Translations under genes and position numbers: made by a program | The notes under the pieces: model-generated | The model's database searches: none | Told to the model about the DNA's origin: nothing | What the model saw: only the letters and a program-made list of their open reading frames with translations | From: Dongia_B soli | Lineage (GTDB): Bacteria; Pseudomonadota; Alphaproteobacteria; Dongiales; Dongiaceae | Reading direction: 5' to 3' | Length of the DNA: 64,000 bases | Assembly (NCBI RefSeq): GCF_034044715.1 | Contig: NZ_JAXCLW010000002.1 | Span: forward strand, 186,001-250,000 | Shown here: piece by piece, positions 50,283-58,904 of the stretch | Layout of the letters: each line of letters begins with the position of its first letter | Position numbering within the stretch: the first letter of the stretch is position 1

Positions 50283-51974
50283 TCACTGTTTTCCTTGGGC
50301 TTTCAAAGCGGCTTCGCGCATTTGCGTAAGCGTCAGGCGCGGTGTGATCGCTTCCGGATCGATGCGGATTTCGATCAGAGCCGGCTTGCCCGCAGCCTCG
50401 GCGCGCTGGAAGGCGGCGGCGAAGTCTTCGGTCCGTTCCACCGTTTCGCCATGGGCGCCATAAGCGCGGGCGAGGGCGGCGAAATCCGGATTGTGTAGCT
50501 CGGTCCCGGAAATGCGGGCCGGATAGGTCTTTTCCTGATGCATGCGGATGGTGCCGTACATGCCGTTATTGATGACCAGGAAAATCACATTGGCCCCATA
50601 TTGCACAGCCGTTGCCAGTTCCTGTCCATTCATCATGAAACAGCCATCGCCGTTGAATGAGACAACCGTGCGCTTCGGGGCGACGAGTTTCGCTGCAACC
50701 GCCGCCGGCGCCCCATAACCCATCGACCCGTTGGTCGGTGCAAGCTGGCTGCGGAAGGTCCGATATTGATAAAAGCGGTGCGCCCAGGTGGCGTAATTGC
50801 CGGCCCCATTGGTGATGATGGCATCGGCCGGCAAATGGCCGCGTAACCAGGCCATGATCTCGCCCATCTGCACCGCGCCGGGAACGGGGGCGTGTTTCAG
50901 GTTCTCCAGATAATCGGCGTGAGCCGATGCCGTCCAGTCATCCCAGGCACGATGATCGATCGGTCCCAGTGCCTTTGCCGTGCGGGCAAAGGCTTGCATG
51001 CCGCTATTGATCGGCAAAGCCGCTTGATAGACGCGGCCCAGTTCCTCCGGATCGGCATGCACATGCACGAGCGGCTGCTGCGGCACAGGAATATCAAGGA
51101 GCGTATAGCCAGAGGTCGTCATTTCTCCGAGACGCGGCCCGACCACCAGCAGCAGATCGGTGGTTTTCACCCGTTCGGCCAGTTTGGGATTGATGCCAAT
51201 GCCGACATCGCCGGCATAATTGGGCAGCGTGTTATCGAACAGATCCTGACAGCGGAACGAACAGCCCACCGGCAGATTGGCCGCTTCCGCAAAGGCGCGA
51301 ATATCCTTGACCGCCGCCTGATCCCAGCCACCACCGCCGACGATCATCAACGGACGTTTTGCCTTGGCGAGGCGGTCGCGCAGGTCGTTCATCTGTTCGG
51401 AACTCGGCGCGCCGCGCGATATGCGGTAAGGGCCGGCATCGGCGGTTGCTACCTTATCCGTCAGCATATCTTCCGGCAGGGCAAGAACCACAGGACCAGG
51501 TCGTCCGTTGACGGCCCGATGGAAGGCTTGGCTGACATATTCCGGTATGCGCGACGCATCCTCGATCTGGGCCACCCATTTCGCCATCTGGCCATACATG
51601 CGCCGGAAGTCGATTTCCTGGAAGGCTTCGCGCTCTGCTTGGTCCCGGGCGACCTGACCGATAAAGACGATCATGGGCGTCGAATCCTGGAATGCGGTGT
51701 GGACGCCGACCGAGGCATTGGTGGCGCCGGGTCCGCGCGTGACGAAACAGATGCCGGGCTTGCCGGTCATCTTGCCATAGGCCTCGGCCATATAAGCGGC
51801 GCCGCCTTCCTGGCGGCAAACCACAAGCTTTATCTTGTCGCGCTTATCGTAGAAGGCATCGAGGGCGGCGAGATAGCTTTCGCCTGGAACGCAGAAGGCC
51901 ATATCCACGCCATGGATTGCCAACTGGTCGACTAGAACCTGACCGCCGGTCCGCAGATTGCCGCTCACGCTCAT
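50283..51974 (-). CDS. Thiamine pyrophosphate-dependent enzyme, acetolactate synthase-like
   Basis: The 563-aa protein has the three-domain layout of acetolactate synthase/benzoylformate decarboxylase relatives. The N-terminal PYR domain has the activating Glu in CRQEGGAAYMAEAYG and TRGPGATNA. The middle domain carries MIVGGGGWDQ. The C-terminal PP domain has the Mg/TPP motif FNGDGCFMMNGQELATA...VINN. NGSMGYGAPAAVAAKL is typical. No small regulatory subunit gene (ilvN) is adjacent, so it is probably not the branched-chain biosynthetic enzyme. The substrate is undetermined. Confidence 0.9.
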   Translation of the reverse strand: MSVSGNLRTGGQVLVDQLAIHGVDMAFCVPGESYLAALDAFYDKRDKIKLVVCRQEGGAAYMAEAYGKMTGKPGICFVTRGPGATNASVGVHTAFQDSTPMIVFIGQVARDQAEREAFQEIDFRRMYGQMAKWVAQIEDASRIPEYVSQAFHRAVNGRPGPVVLALPEDMLTDKVATADAGPYRISRGAPSSEQMNDLRDRLAKAKRPLMIVGGGGWDQAAVKDIRAFAEAANLPVGCSFRCQDLFDNTLPNYAGDVGIGINPKLAERVKTTDLLLVVGPRLGEMTTSGYTLLDIPVPQQPLVHVHADPEELGRVYQAALPINSGMQAFARTAKALGPIDHRAWDDWTASAHADYLENLKHAPVPGAVQMGEIMAWLRGHLPADAIITNGAGNYATWAHRFYQYRTFRSQLAPTNGSMGYGAPAAVAAKLVAPKRTVVSFNGDGCFMMNGQELATAVQYGANVIFLVINNGMYGTIRMHQEKTYPARISGTELHNPDFAALARAYGAHGETVERTEDFAAAFQRAEAAGKPALIEIRIDPEAITPRLTLTQMREAALKAQGKQ

Positions 51975-52395
51975 GGTCTCGCTATCCCCTTGCTAGGCAT
52001 TTCTTGTTCGATTGCCACCTTGCTAGCCCAGGCCCGAGGATGAGGCAAGGCGGAGTTCCATGCAGCCCATGCAACTGGCTAGGCGTCAGGCGGATCGCCG
52101 GGCCAGATCCGTCGAATGACGATGGAATCAGCCTGGGTGTCAATAACTCGCTGCGACAAGTTCACAGGAGTATGGCAGAATGATCCCGGCCGCCGCCCGA
52201 CGGTGGGAGTCGTTTGGCTCTTGCAACGTCCGAAGAATGCGGCGGCCTTGGGAGGAAGGGGCGGCATATGCTCAGCCCCGATTTACGGCAGATCACACGA
52301 CGCTATTAAGTGACGGGTCGGATTACTATCGACCGGTCCGCGCGGTGATGATCGCCACCTGTTGTATCTGATATTGACGGACAGAAGGGGAAAAC
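51975..52395. other. Gene-free stretch before histone H1-like gene
   Basis: 421 bases without a supported gene. Short frames on both strands (up to about 65 codons) have no ribosome site or family resemblance. I see no strong hairpin. The last 20 bases (ACAGAAGGGGAAAAC) give the ribosome site for the following gene. Confidence 0.4.
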
Positions 52396-52812
52396 ATGTC
52401 CAATACACCAGATAAACCGATTACCGATAAGACACCTGCTGCTTCGGCGATGGCGCCTAGCGCTCCCGCGACGCCGAGCATGGCGTCACCTGCAGCGGCC
52501 ACCGAAGCATCGGCTGCAGCGCCGCAACCGGCCGCGGCCGCAGCTAGCAAGACGCCGGCTCGAAAGGCGAACCGGAAGAAGACTGCCAAGAGGGCCGCGA
52601 AGAAGCCTGCGGCCAAGAAGGCAGCGAAGAAAGCGGCTAAAAAGCCGGCTGCAAAAAAGAAAACAGCCAACAAGAAAGCAGCAAAGAAACCGGCGGTGAA
52701 GAAGAAGGCGGCCAAGAAGAAAGTAGCCAAAAAGGCGATGAAGAAGGCAGCCAAAAAACCGGCAGCCAAGAAGGCAGCAGCCAAGAAAATGGCACGGCGC
52801 AAGAGCCGTTGA
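52396..52812 (+). CDS. Histone H1-like lysine/alanine-rich nucleoid protein
   Basis: This 138-aa low-complexity protein has an Ala/Pro/Thr/Ser-rich acidic-to-neutral first 50 residues. A strongly basic tail made of KKPAAKKAA-type repeats follows, ending MARRKSR. This resembles eukaryotic histone H1 tails and bacterial AlgP/Hc1-like proteins, which bind DNA through lysine-rich repeats. No globular domain is visible. AAGGGGAAAAC precedes the ATG, and a strong terminator follows. The role in nucleoid compaction is inferred from composition. Confidence 0.82.
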   Translation: MSNTPDKPITDKTPAASAMAPSAPATPSMASPAAATEASAAAPQPAAAAASKTPARKANRKKTAKRAAKKPAAKKAAKKAAKKPAAKKKTANKKAAKKPAVKKKAAKKKVAKKAMKKAAKKPAAKKAAAKKMARRKSR

Positions 52813-52827
52813 TCCTGCGATAGATGC

Positions 52828-52869
52828 GTTACGCCCTCTGCCCGGTCCCTCGGGAGAGGGCGTAACTTT
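52828..52869 (+). terminator. Rho-independent terminator after histone H1-like gene
   Basis: GTTACGCCCTC (52828-52838) pairs perfectly with GAGGGCGTAAC (52856-52866), followed by TTT. An 11-bp stem with a 17-base loop, 15 bases past the stop. The convergent amidase ends just downstream and may share it. Confidence 0.75.
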
Positions 52870-52890
52870 GTCCGACTAGCTGCTAGCGGC

Positions 52891-54306
52891 TCACACTGGC
52901 GGCCGGCGATGCGCCCAAGGCTGGCGCTGTTCCAAAGCAGCTCCGATACGCAGCGGCCCAAGATCCTCAAAGCGCCGACCGACGATCTGCAGGCCAATCG
53001 GCAGGTTATCCGAGGTCCAGCCGCAGGGCACGGATAGAGCCGGGCATTGGCTGACGAAATTGAAGACCGAGGTGACGTCGAGGCAGTGGAAATTGCCTTG
53101 ATCGTCCAGGCGCCAGAACTCGCTGTCGGCGCGGCCAACCCGGACGGCGGGTTGCGCCATGGTCGGGCAAAGAAGCGCGTCGCAACGCTGCAAGATGGGA
53201 GCTAGTTCCTTCCATGCCTCGGTTCGGCGGATTTCGATTTTCTTGAATTCGACCGCTGACATGGCAAGGCCTGCATCCAGATAGGCCACCACCCGTGGAT
53301 CCATGCGATCCCGATATTCCGGCAGCAAATGGCCGAAGAAGGTCGCCAGATAGACACCCCAATGGCGCGCCCAATCCTCATCCAGATTGATATCCCAACT
53401 GAGCGAGACGTCCTCGATCTCGGCGCCGGCGGCTTCCAGCACCTTCGCCGCATTGCGGACGGCGGCTTCGACTTCGGGATGCCAGACGCGGCGACCGAAA
53501 TCGAGACACAGGCCGAGCCGCATGCCTTTGAGATCGAGATTGAAGGGCTGGGTAAAATCCAGCGCCGGTTTCAGCGACTGGATATCGCGATCATCCGGGC
53601 CCTGGGTGATCTGCATAAACAGGCATGTATCGCCAATGGTCCGGGCGAGGGGGCCGAAATGCGAGAGCTGGTCGAACTGGCTCGGCAGGATGGTAAAGGG
53701 GATACGTCCGAAACTGGGCTTTAGGCCGACCGTTCCGCAAAAGCTGGCTGGGATACGGACCGATCCGCCCATATCCGAGCCTTCGGCAATCGGTACGCAC
53801 CCGGTCGCAACCACGACGCCAGCACCCCCGGAGGAACCGCCGGGGGTGCGCTCGGGATTCCAGGGATTGCGCGAAATGCCCCAAAGCGGGCTCTCGGTGA
53901 AGCCGCTATAGGCGAATTCCGGTGTCGTCGTTTTGCCGATCAGAATGCCGCCGGCGGCGTTGAGCGCCTCGACGATCGGCGCATCATAATCCGGCACCCA
54001 ATGTTCATAGGCGTAGGAGCCAAGCGTCGTGCGTTTTCCCTTGGTCGGCGTCAGATCCTTCATGGCGAAAGGCACGCCATGCAAGGGGCCGCGGAACTTT
54101 CCGGCTTTGGCTTCCTGCGCCATCTGCTTGGCCAAGGCACGGGCTTCATCGGGATAGGTGAAGCAGAAGCCCTTCAGCACCGGATTGACTTCATCGATCC
54201 GCGCCAGGGCATTGTCGATGACATCGACCGGCGAAAGTTGGCCTGTGCGAATCTTCGCCGCGAGCTCGGTTGCCGGCGTATAACATAGATCGAGATCAGC
54301 GCTCAT
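52891..54306 (-). CDS. Amidase signature-family protein
   Basis: The 471-aa enzyme has the amidase signature catalytic triad. The Lys lies in GPLHGVPFAMKDL, and the Ser pair in GGSSGGAGVVVATG and GSDMGGSVRIPASFCG. GLKPSFGRIP then follows, as usual. Members hydrolyse aliphatic or aryl amides or act as Glu-tRNA amidotransferases. It is not next to gatC/gatB, and a GatA role is unlikely given the different C-terminal half. GGGGGACC precedes the ATG at 54306. The specific amide is unknown. Confidence 0.92.
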   Translation of the reverse strand: MSADLDLCYTPATELAAKIRTGQLSPVDVIDNALARIDEVNPVLKGFCFTYPDEARALAKQMAQEAKAGKFRGPLHGVPFAMKDLTPTKGKRTTLGSYAYEHWVPDYDAPIVEALNAAGGILIGKTTTPEFAYSGFTESPLWGISRNPWNPERTPGGSSGGAGVVVATGCVPIAEGSDMGGSVRIPASFCGTVGLKPSFGRIPFTILPSQFDQLSHFGPLARTIGDTCLFMQITQGPDDRDIQSLKPALDFTQPFNLDLKGMRLGLCLDFGRRVWHPEVEAAVRNAAKVLEAAGAEIEDVSLSWDINLDEDWARHWGVYLATFFGHLLPEYRDRMDPRVVAYLDAGLAMSAVEFKKIEIRRTEAWKELAPILQRCDALLCPTMAQPAVRVGRADSEFWRLDDQGNFHCLDVTSVFNFVSQCPALSVPCGWTSDNLPIGLQIVGRRFEDLGPLRIGAALEQRQPWAHRRPPV

Positions 54307-54537
54307 CAAGGTCCCCCGCATATTCTTATATCAACAGGGTGGCGAGCATCGACTACCCGGTGGCCCTGGTCAATGGGTGAGATCAATGGTTCACCGCCAA
54401 TGGGTCGCCTGAGCGAAATTTAAGGTCGATGTCTTTGCGGTGCGGCCCTTGCCCTCGTGTTGGACTCAAAGCATGATCGGTTGGCCGGCAAGCCCATGTT
54501 GCTGGAGGGCCGGCGCCGGCAGCGGTGGAGAAATGCG

Positions 54538-55407
54538 ATGATCGACCAATTAAGTGCCGATCAGGTGGCGCAGTTTCAGCGTAACGGCTTTCTGATCTTG
54601 GAACGGCTGATCGATCCCGATGATGCCGCCAGGCTTGCTGATCGTTTCGAAGGCTTGTTTCGTGGAGAATTCGAAACCGGTCTTTATCCCGACGAATGGA
54701 ACTGGCAGGAAGGACGCGATTCGCCGGATCGGACCCGCCAGATCTGTAATGGCTGGAAATCGGATTACACCGTGGCGAGCGTGGTTTTGCGCCGCGAAAT
54801 CGGTCGGCTCTGTGCCCAGTTGGCCGGCTGGCCGGGCGCTCGTATCGCTCAAGACAATGTCATTTGGAAGCCACCAGGCGCGAAGTCGCTCGGCTATCAC
54901 CAGGACAACGCCTATAACGCCTGGATCGTGCCCGGTGAAATGCTGAGCTGCTGGATCGCGCTCGACGAAACATCGGCCCGTGGTGGAACGGTGGAATATG
55001 TGAAGGGCTCGCATCTATGGGGGCCATCCGCGCCGGCGAAGCAGTTTCATGCGCCGGCGGATTATCGCGAGGAGATGATCGCTCGCGCCCGGGCGATGGG
55101 GCACGAGCCGGATATACACTATGTCGAGGTACCTCGGGGCGGCGGTGCGTTCCATCACGGCTGGACTTGGCATGGCTCGGGCCCCAATCGTGCCGGTCGC
55201 CCGCGACGCTCCGTTGTCAGCCATTGCATGTCGTCTGGGGCGACCTACCACCCGACAAAGGTCAGCTATATCTACAATCGCTATAAGCGCATGGACGATA
55301 CGACGATGGATGAAAGCTACTTTCCAATCCTGTGGCGCGAAGACGGTTATCGCACAGCATGGCTGGATGCCTATATGCGGCGTGCTGCTGCATCTACCAA
55401 AGAATGA
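54538..55407 (+). CDS. Phytanoyl-CoA dioxygenase (PhyH)-family protein
   Basis: The 289-aa protein is a non-haem Fe(II)/2-oxoglutarate-dependent oxygenase of the PhyH group. The iron-binding His-x-Asp is in LGYHQDNAYNAW. The distal His and the 2-oxoglutarate Arg are in GGGAFHHGWTWHGSGPNRAGRPRR (cited as AFHHGWTWHGS and RAGRPRRS). The N-terminus FQRNGFLILERLID is typical. The ATG at 54538 has GGAG upstream; the 27 codons before it look like leader. The substrate is unknown; PhyH relatives also include ectoine and halogenating enzymes. Confidence 0.9.
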   Translation: MIDQLSADQVAQFQRNGFLILERLIDPDDAARLADRFEGLFRGEFETGLYPDEWNWQEGRDSPDRTRQICNGWKSDYTVASVVLRREIGRLCAQLAGWPGARIAQDNVIWKPPGAKSLGYHQDNAYNAWIVPGEMLSCWIALDETSARGGTVEYVKGSHLWGPSAPAKQFHAPADYREEMIARARAMGHEPDIHYVEVPRGGGAFHHGWTWHGSGPNRAGRPRRSVVSHCMSSGATYHPTKVSYIYNRYKRMDDTTMDESYFPILWREDGYRTAWLDAYMRRAAASTKE

Positions 55408-55531
55408 ATAATTTTTTGTTTCACAACTATAAGGTATACCCGGTCCGCCGGCATGATGCCGATGCGGAACTACCGAAAGGGCCGATCTGTTTCTTCGACC
55501 AAGAATAATTGTCGCGTAGAAAGGCTGTCTC

Positions 55532-55789
55532 ATGTCGATCTTCAAGCTGACGCCAACTATCGACCATCTGGACGACCCGGCCTGGCAGGGCAGTGCAAAC
55601 AAGAAAGTCTGTCATGTCAGTGCCAAGAGCGAAGCGGAAGCCAGGCAGTTTGCCGCGGAAAAATTTCAGGTGGGCGGGCAGGTTGCGACCAGCAATCCAT
55701 GGCTGAATAGTGCTTTGACCGACTGCGTTGTGCAGGATATCGCGGCCAGTGAGCCCCTGCCTGTTGGCGAAGTCATCGTGATGGAATGA
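55532..55789 (+). CDS. Small hypothetical protein, 85 aa
   Basis: This short frame has native codon use and a GAAAGG ribosome site. It has no signal peptide or membrane segment. A central helix holds SAKSEAEARQFAAEKF, suggesting a small alpha/beta domain. I do not recognise a family. It lies between the PhyH gene (124 bases) and the cytochrome gene (86 bases). Confidence 0.6.
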   Translation: MSIFKLTPTIDHLDDPAWQGSANKKVCHVSAKSEAEARQFAAEKFQVGGQVATSNPWLNSALTDCVVQDIAASEPLPVGEVIVME

Positions 55790-55875
55790 TTCGCTGTCTA
55801 TGAATCTCTGGCATTCCTTACTGTTGCTTGAAATGATTCCTCCTTCGGCTTCACTGAGGAGACCGAGGGGAAAAA

Positions 55876-56712
55876 ATGCTAAAGCGCATTCTGTCACTAG
55901 TCATCTTGTTGGCTGCACTCTCTATGCACGTCGCTCTTGCGGAAGACGGGCGGCAATTGACGCTGACCATCGGGCAAGAGACGCGCCACTTCACGCGGGA
56001 TGTGTTGTTGTCGAGACCCGATACGAAGACGGTCTCGATTGCGCGGGACATCGCCTATGGCAAGCCGATGACTTTTCGTGCTGTTCCCCTGGCGCGTTTA
56101 CTGGAAGGCCTGACATTGCCACCGGATTACGTGTTGGAAGCGGTGGCATCCGACGGCTTTGCCACCCAACTGCCGCTGGACCTGGTCACCAATAGCGACC
56201 CGACGAAAGCGGTCGCCTATGTTGCCATCGAAGATCCCGCCAAACCCTGGCCGGCACTGCCAAATAAGAAGGTCAGTGCGGGGCCGTTCTATATCGTTTG
56301 GCTGGGCGACGGAGCGGCTTCGGTGCGCAGCGAACAGTGGCCCTATCAAGTTATCAGCTTGACCACTCAGGAAGCGCCGGCAAAAAGATGGCCGGCGCTG
56401 GCGGTGGATGCCGCATTGCCGGCAACCGATCCGGTGCGGGCCGGGCAGACTCTGTTCGTGACGCAATGCATGGCCTGCCACAAGCTCAATCGTGCCGGCA
56501 GTGCCGATGTCGGTCCCGATCTAAACCTGCCGATGAACCCAACCGAGTATTTCCAACCTGCCGCGTTGGAACGCTATATCCGCGACCCGGCCTCAGTGCG
56601 GCATTGGCCGGAACAGAAAATGCCTGCTTTCGATCAGGCGAACTTAAGCGATCGGGAAATCGCCCTGATTATTCGCTATCTCGGCTATATGGCATCGCGC
56701 AAAGTGAAATAG
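55876..56712 (+). CDS. Periplasmic cytochrome c with sulfite oxidase-like N-terminal domain
   Basis: The 278-aa protein has a signal peptide (residues 1-~22, ending ALAED). A ~150-residue beta-rich domain with PLARLLEGLTLPP and a SAGPFYIVWLG segment follows, resembling the molybdopterin-binding sulfite oxidase fold. A C-terminal class I cytochrome c with Cys198-x-x-Cys201-His202 and a likely axial Met in QKMPAF completes it. The N-domain has no cysteine, so it cannot ligate molybdenum as the true enzymes do. It may be an electron-transfer or docking module. An O-methyltransferase gene follows after 13 bases, apparently unrelated. Confidence 0.82.
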   Translation: MLKRILSLVILLAALSMHVALAEDGRQLTLTIGQETRHFTRDVLLSRPDTKTVSIARDIAYGKPMTFRAVPLARLLEGLTLPPDYVLEAVASDGFATQLPLDLVTNSDPTKAVAYVAIEDPAKPWPALPNKKVSAGPFYIVWLGDGAASVRSEQWPYQVISLTTQEAPAKRWPALAVDAALPATDPVRAGQTLFVTQCMACHKLNRAGSADVGPDLNLPMNPTEYFQPAALERYIRDPASVRHWPEQKMPAFDQANLSDREIALIIRYLGYMASRKVK

Positions 56713-56725
56713 GAGCCCGCATATC

Positions 56726-57394
56726 GTGACACAGGATCTTTTCAACAAGGTCGATCACTATATCGACTCTCTCTTCGTTCCGGACGATTCCATTCTGACC
56801 GATGTCCTGGACTCCACCAGAAACGCCGATATGCCACAGATCCAGGTCTCGGCCAGCCAGGGGAAGTTTCTTTACCTCTTGGCTAAGCTGATCAATGCGA
56901 AGCGTATTCTCGAACTCGGCACGCTCGCGGGCTATAGCAGCATCTGGATGGCGCGCGCTCTGTCGGCGGAGGGCCGGTTGCTGACTTTGGAATACAGCGA
57001 AAAGCATGCCAAGGTGGCGCGTAGCAATCTGCAACGCGCGGGACTTGAGGACCGGGTCGAGGTCATGGTCGGGCCGGCATTGGAAACATTGCCGCAATTG
57101 GCGGCGCGCGGCGAAGCGCCGTTCGATATGGTCTTCATCGATGCGGATAAGAACAACTATCCCGCATATCTCGATCTGGTCGTGAAGCTGACCCGTCCCG
57201 GCGGTTTGGTCCTGGCCGATAATGTCGTGCGCGCCGGAAGCGTACTTGCGCCGGACAAGGGAGACACGGCGGCCGAAGGTGCGCGGCTTTTCAATGAAAA
57301 GCTCGCCAACCATCCGCGTTTGGAGGCAGTGGTCCTGCAGCTGGTCGGTGAGAAGGGGCATGACGGCCTCGCCATTGCCCGCGTCAAGGCGTAG
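56726..57394 (+). CDS. SAM-dependent O-methyltransferase (caffeoyl-CoA/catechol type)
   Basis: The 222-aa class I methyltransferase matches the CCoAOMT/catechol O-methyltransferase family. The SAM-binding motif is ILELGTLAGYSSIWMA (usual GT.(T/L)GYS), followed by LTLEYSEKHA. FDMVFIDADKNNYPAYLDL has the metal-binding Asp, and GGLVLADNVVRAG adds Asp-Asn ligands. It starts at GTG with AGGAG upstream. Members methylate catechol-like hydroxyls; the substrate is unknown. Confidence 0.92.
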   Translation: MTQDLFNKVDHYIDSLFVPDDSILTDVLDSTRNADMPQIQVSASQGKFLYLLAKLINAKRILELGTLAGYSSIWMARALSAEGRLLTLEYSEKHAKVARSNLQRAGLEDRVEVMVGPALETLPQLAARGEAPFDMVFIDADKNNYPAYLDLVVKLTRPGGLVLADNVVRAGSVLAPDKGDTAAEGARLFNEKLANHPRLEAVVLQLVGEKGHDGLAIARVKA

Positions 57395-57403
57395 GTCAAC
57401 TTT

Positions 57404-57939
57404 TCAGATCGGCCGCTGCATGAAGGCGCGCTTCTCATCTGCCAAACCTTTGGCACGATGCTGCTCGCGAATGGCGCGATGGCCGGGCCCCAGATCGGAC
57501 TCGGTCATGTCACGAAAGCCAAGCCGCCGATAATAGGGTGCGTTCCAGGGAACGTCTCGAAAGGTCGAAAGAGTAAGACGGGTCAGGTGGAGTGCGGCTG
57601 CGCGCTTGCCAACTTCATCGATCAATCGCCCGGCAATCGGTGGCCGGCATGTGCCGGTAAGACATCGATCTCCTCGATATAGGCGGCGCCATCGATAGGC
57701 GAAAAAATCACGGCGGCGACCGGCAGACCGCCCTGATCGATTACGATAAGACGCCCTTGGCTGACCCGTTCCGAGAGGGTAGCAGCATCCGTCGGTTCAT
57801 CTTCAATAATCCAAGCCATACCGATTTCGATGAACCGGGCGGCGGCAAGCCGCTCGATCTCACGCACGGCATCGATGTCGTCAATCCGACCGTCACGCAG
57901 ATGATATAGCCCGGTCAAATGCGAGTGCCCCCGGTTCAA
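57404..57939 (-). pseudogene. GNAT acetyltransferase gene broken by a frameshift
   Basis: Two minus-strand frames read as one GNAT protein. The first (57939-57622) gives MAWIIEDEPTDAATL and the beta-4/beta-5 part YIEEIDVLPAHAGH, then runs into a stop. The second (57625-57404) continues with GRLIDEVGKRAAALHLTRLTL and the family end APYYRRLGFRDM. Adding one base near 57637-57638 would give ...AHAGHRIAGRLIDEVGK, the normal acetyl-CoA-binding loop. So one base is missing: a real mutation or a sequencing error. The upstream start is uncertain (TTG right beside the neighbour's stop). Confidence 0.8.
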
Positions 57940-58284
57940 TCAGTGATGCGACTGATGCAGGATTTCGTCCTTGAGCCCGGTTTCATAGGCCGCACCTTCG
58001 GGCGTCAGGACGCAGCCCATGGGATATAGCGACTGGATCAACCCCTTGCGCTGCAAAGCCGCCCAGGCGGCTTCATTGGCGAGACCCGACGCATCGCGGG
58101 ACCGTACGACATAGTGGCCAAGGTGGAAATGATCGCCATGCGGATGCGGCAGGCGGCTGATCATGATATGGCCGGGTTCGTCCGCCGGGCTGGCATAGCC
58201 TTCCATCTTGGCCAGTTCCTGGAAGAGCGTCAGGGTCTTGAGCTGGAGCGGGTTGAGCTTCAACGGATTTTGCTTTGGCGGCAT
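57940..58284 (-). CDS. Conserved-looking hypothetical protein, 114 aa
   Basis: This soluble protein has a clear ATG and native codon use. Its stop abuts the start of the broken GNAT gene, so the two were probably co-transcribed. The core holds GYASPADEPGHIMISRLPHPHGDHFHLG with many His (cited as PHPHGDHFHLG). A winged-helix-like end follows, ALQRKGLIQSLYPMGCVLTPEG. The end may bind DNA or protein, but I cannot name a family. Confidence 0.68.
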   Translation of the reverse strand: MPPKQNPLKLNPLQLKTLTLFQELAKMEGYASPADEPGHIMISRLPHPHGDHFHLGHYVVRSRDASGLANEAAWAALQRKGLIQSLYPMGCVLTPEGAAYETGLKDEILHQSHH

Positions 58285-58307
58285 TGCCGAATTCCTTTGT
58301 TGGATAC

Positions 58308-58796
58308 TTAGTCTCGGAAATTCACGAATTGCAGCGGCTGCTCGATCTTGAGACCGCGAACGAAGGCAATGGCTTCTTGCAGCTCGTCTTTCTTCTTGCC
58401 GGTGACCCGCAATTCATCGCCTTGGATGGAGACCTGGACCTTCATCTTGGAGTCCTTGATCTCCTTGACGATCTTCTTCGCCAAGGTCTGATCGATACCT
58501 TGCTTAATCACCACTTCCTGGCGCAGCGAATTGCCGGTCGCTTTCTGCGGATCCTTGAACTCAAGGGCGCCGGCATCCAGCTTGCGACGGGTGATGTAGA
58601 CTTTCAGGAGCTCCTGCATTTGCTTCAATTTGAGATCGTCATCGGCATTGACGGTGATGATCTCTTCCTTGCGCTCGATGCTGCAATTCTTGGCACCCTT
58701 GAAATCGAAACGGGTGCCAATTTCACGCACGACGCCCTGGATGGCATTTTCAACTTCCGACAGATCGGTTTTCGAGACGATATCGAAGCTGGGCAT
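58308..58796 (-). CDS. yajQ: YajQ-family nucleotide-binding protein
   Basis: YajQ proteins are small ferredoxin-like two-domain proteins that bind nucleotides; the Xanthomonas homologue binds cyclic di-GMP. The 162-aa product starts MPSFDIVSKTDLSEVENA, the family N-terminus, and has RFDFKG, DAGALEFKDPQKATGN(S) and DEL RVTGKKKDELQ motifs. The end is LP.QFVNFRD-like (PLQFVNFRD). GGAGGA precedes the ATG at 58796; 16 further in-frame codons upstream are not needed. Its partner transcription factor is not adjacent. Confidence 0.96.
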   Translation of the reverse strand: MPSFDIVSKTDLSEVENAIQGVVREIGTRFDFKGAKNCSIERKEEIITVNADDDLKLKQMQELLKVYITRRKLDAGALEFKDPQKATGNSLRQEVVIKQGIDQTLAKKIVKEIKDSKMKVQVSIQGDELRVTGKKKDELQEAIAFVRGLKIEQPLQFVNFRD

Positions 58797-58904
58797 CGCA
58801 TCCTCCGGCGGCCAATTAAATGAGAATCGGCGGCAATCTGCCATATTCGGCGCTTCCTGGCCAGACGCCGGGGGACCGGCCTATACTGTGGCGGGAGGCT
58901 CGGT

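Noticed and set aside
52079..52371. Short frames on both strands in the gap before the histone H1-like gene
   Set aside because: About 62-65 codons each, overlapping one another, without ribosome sites or recognisable features.
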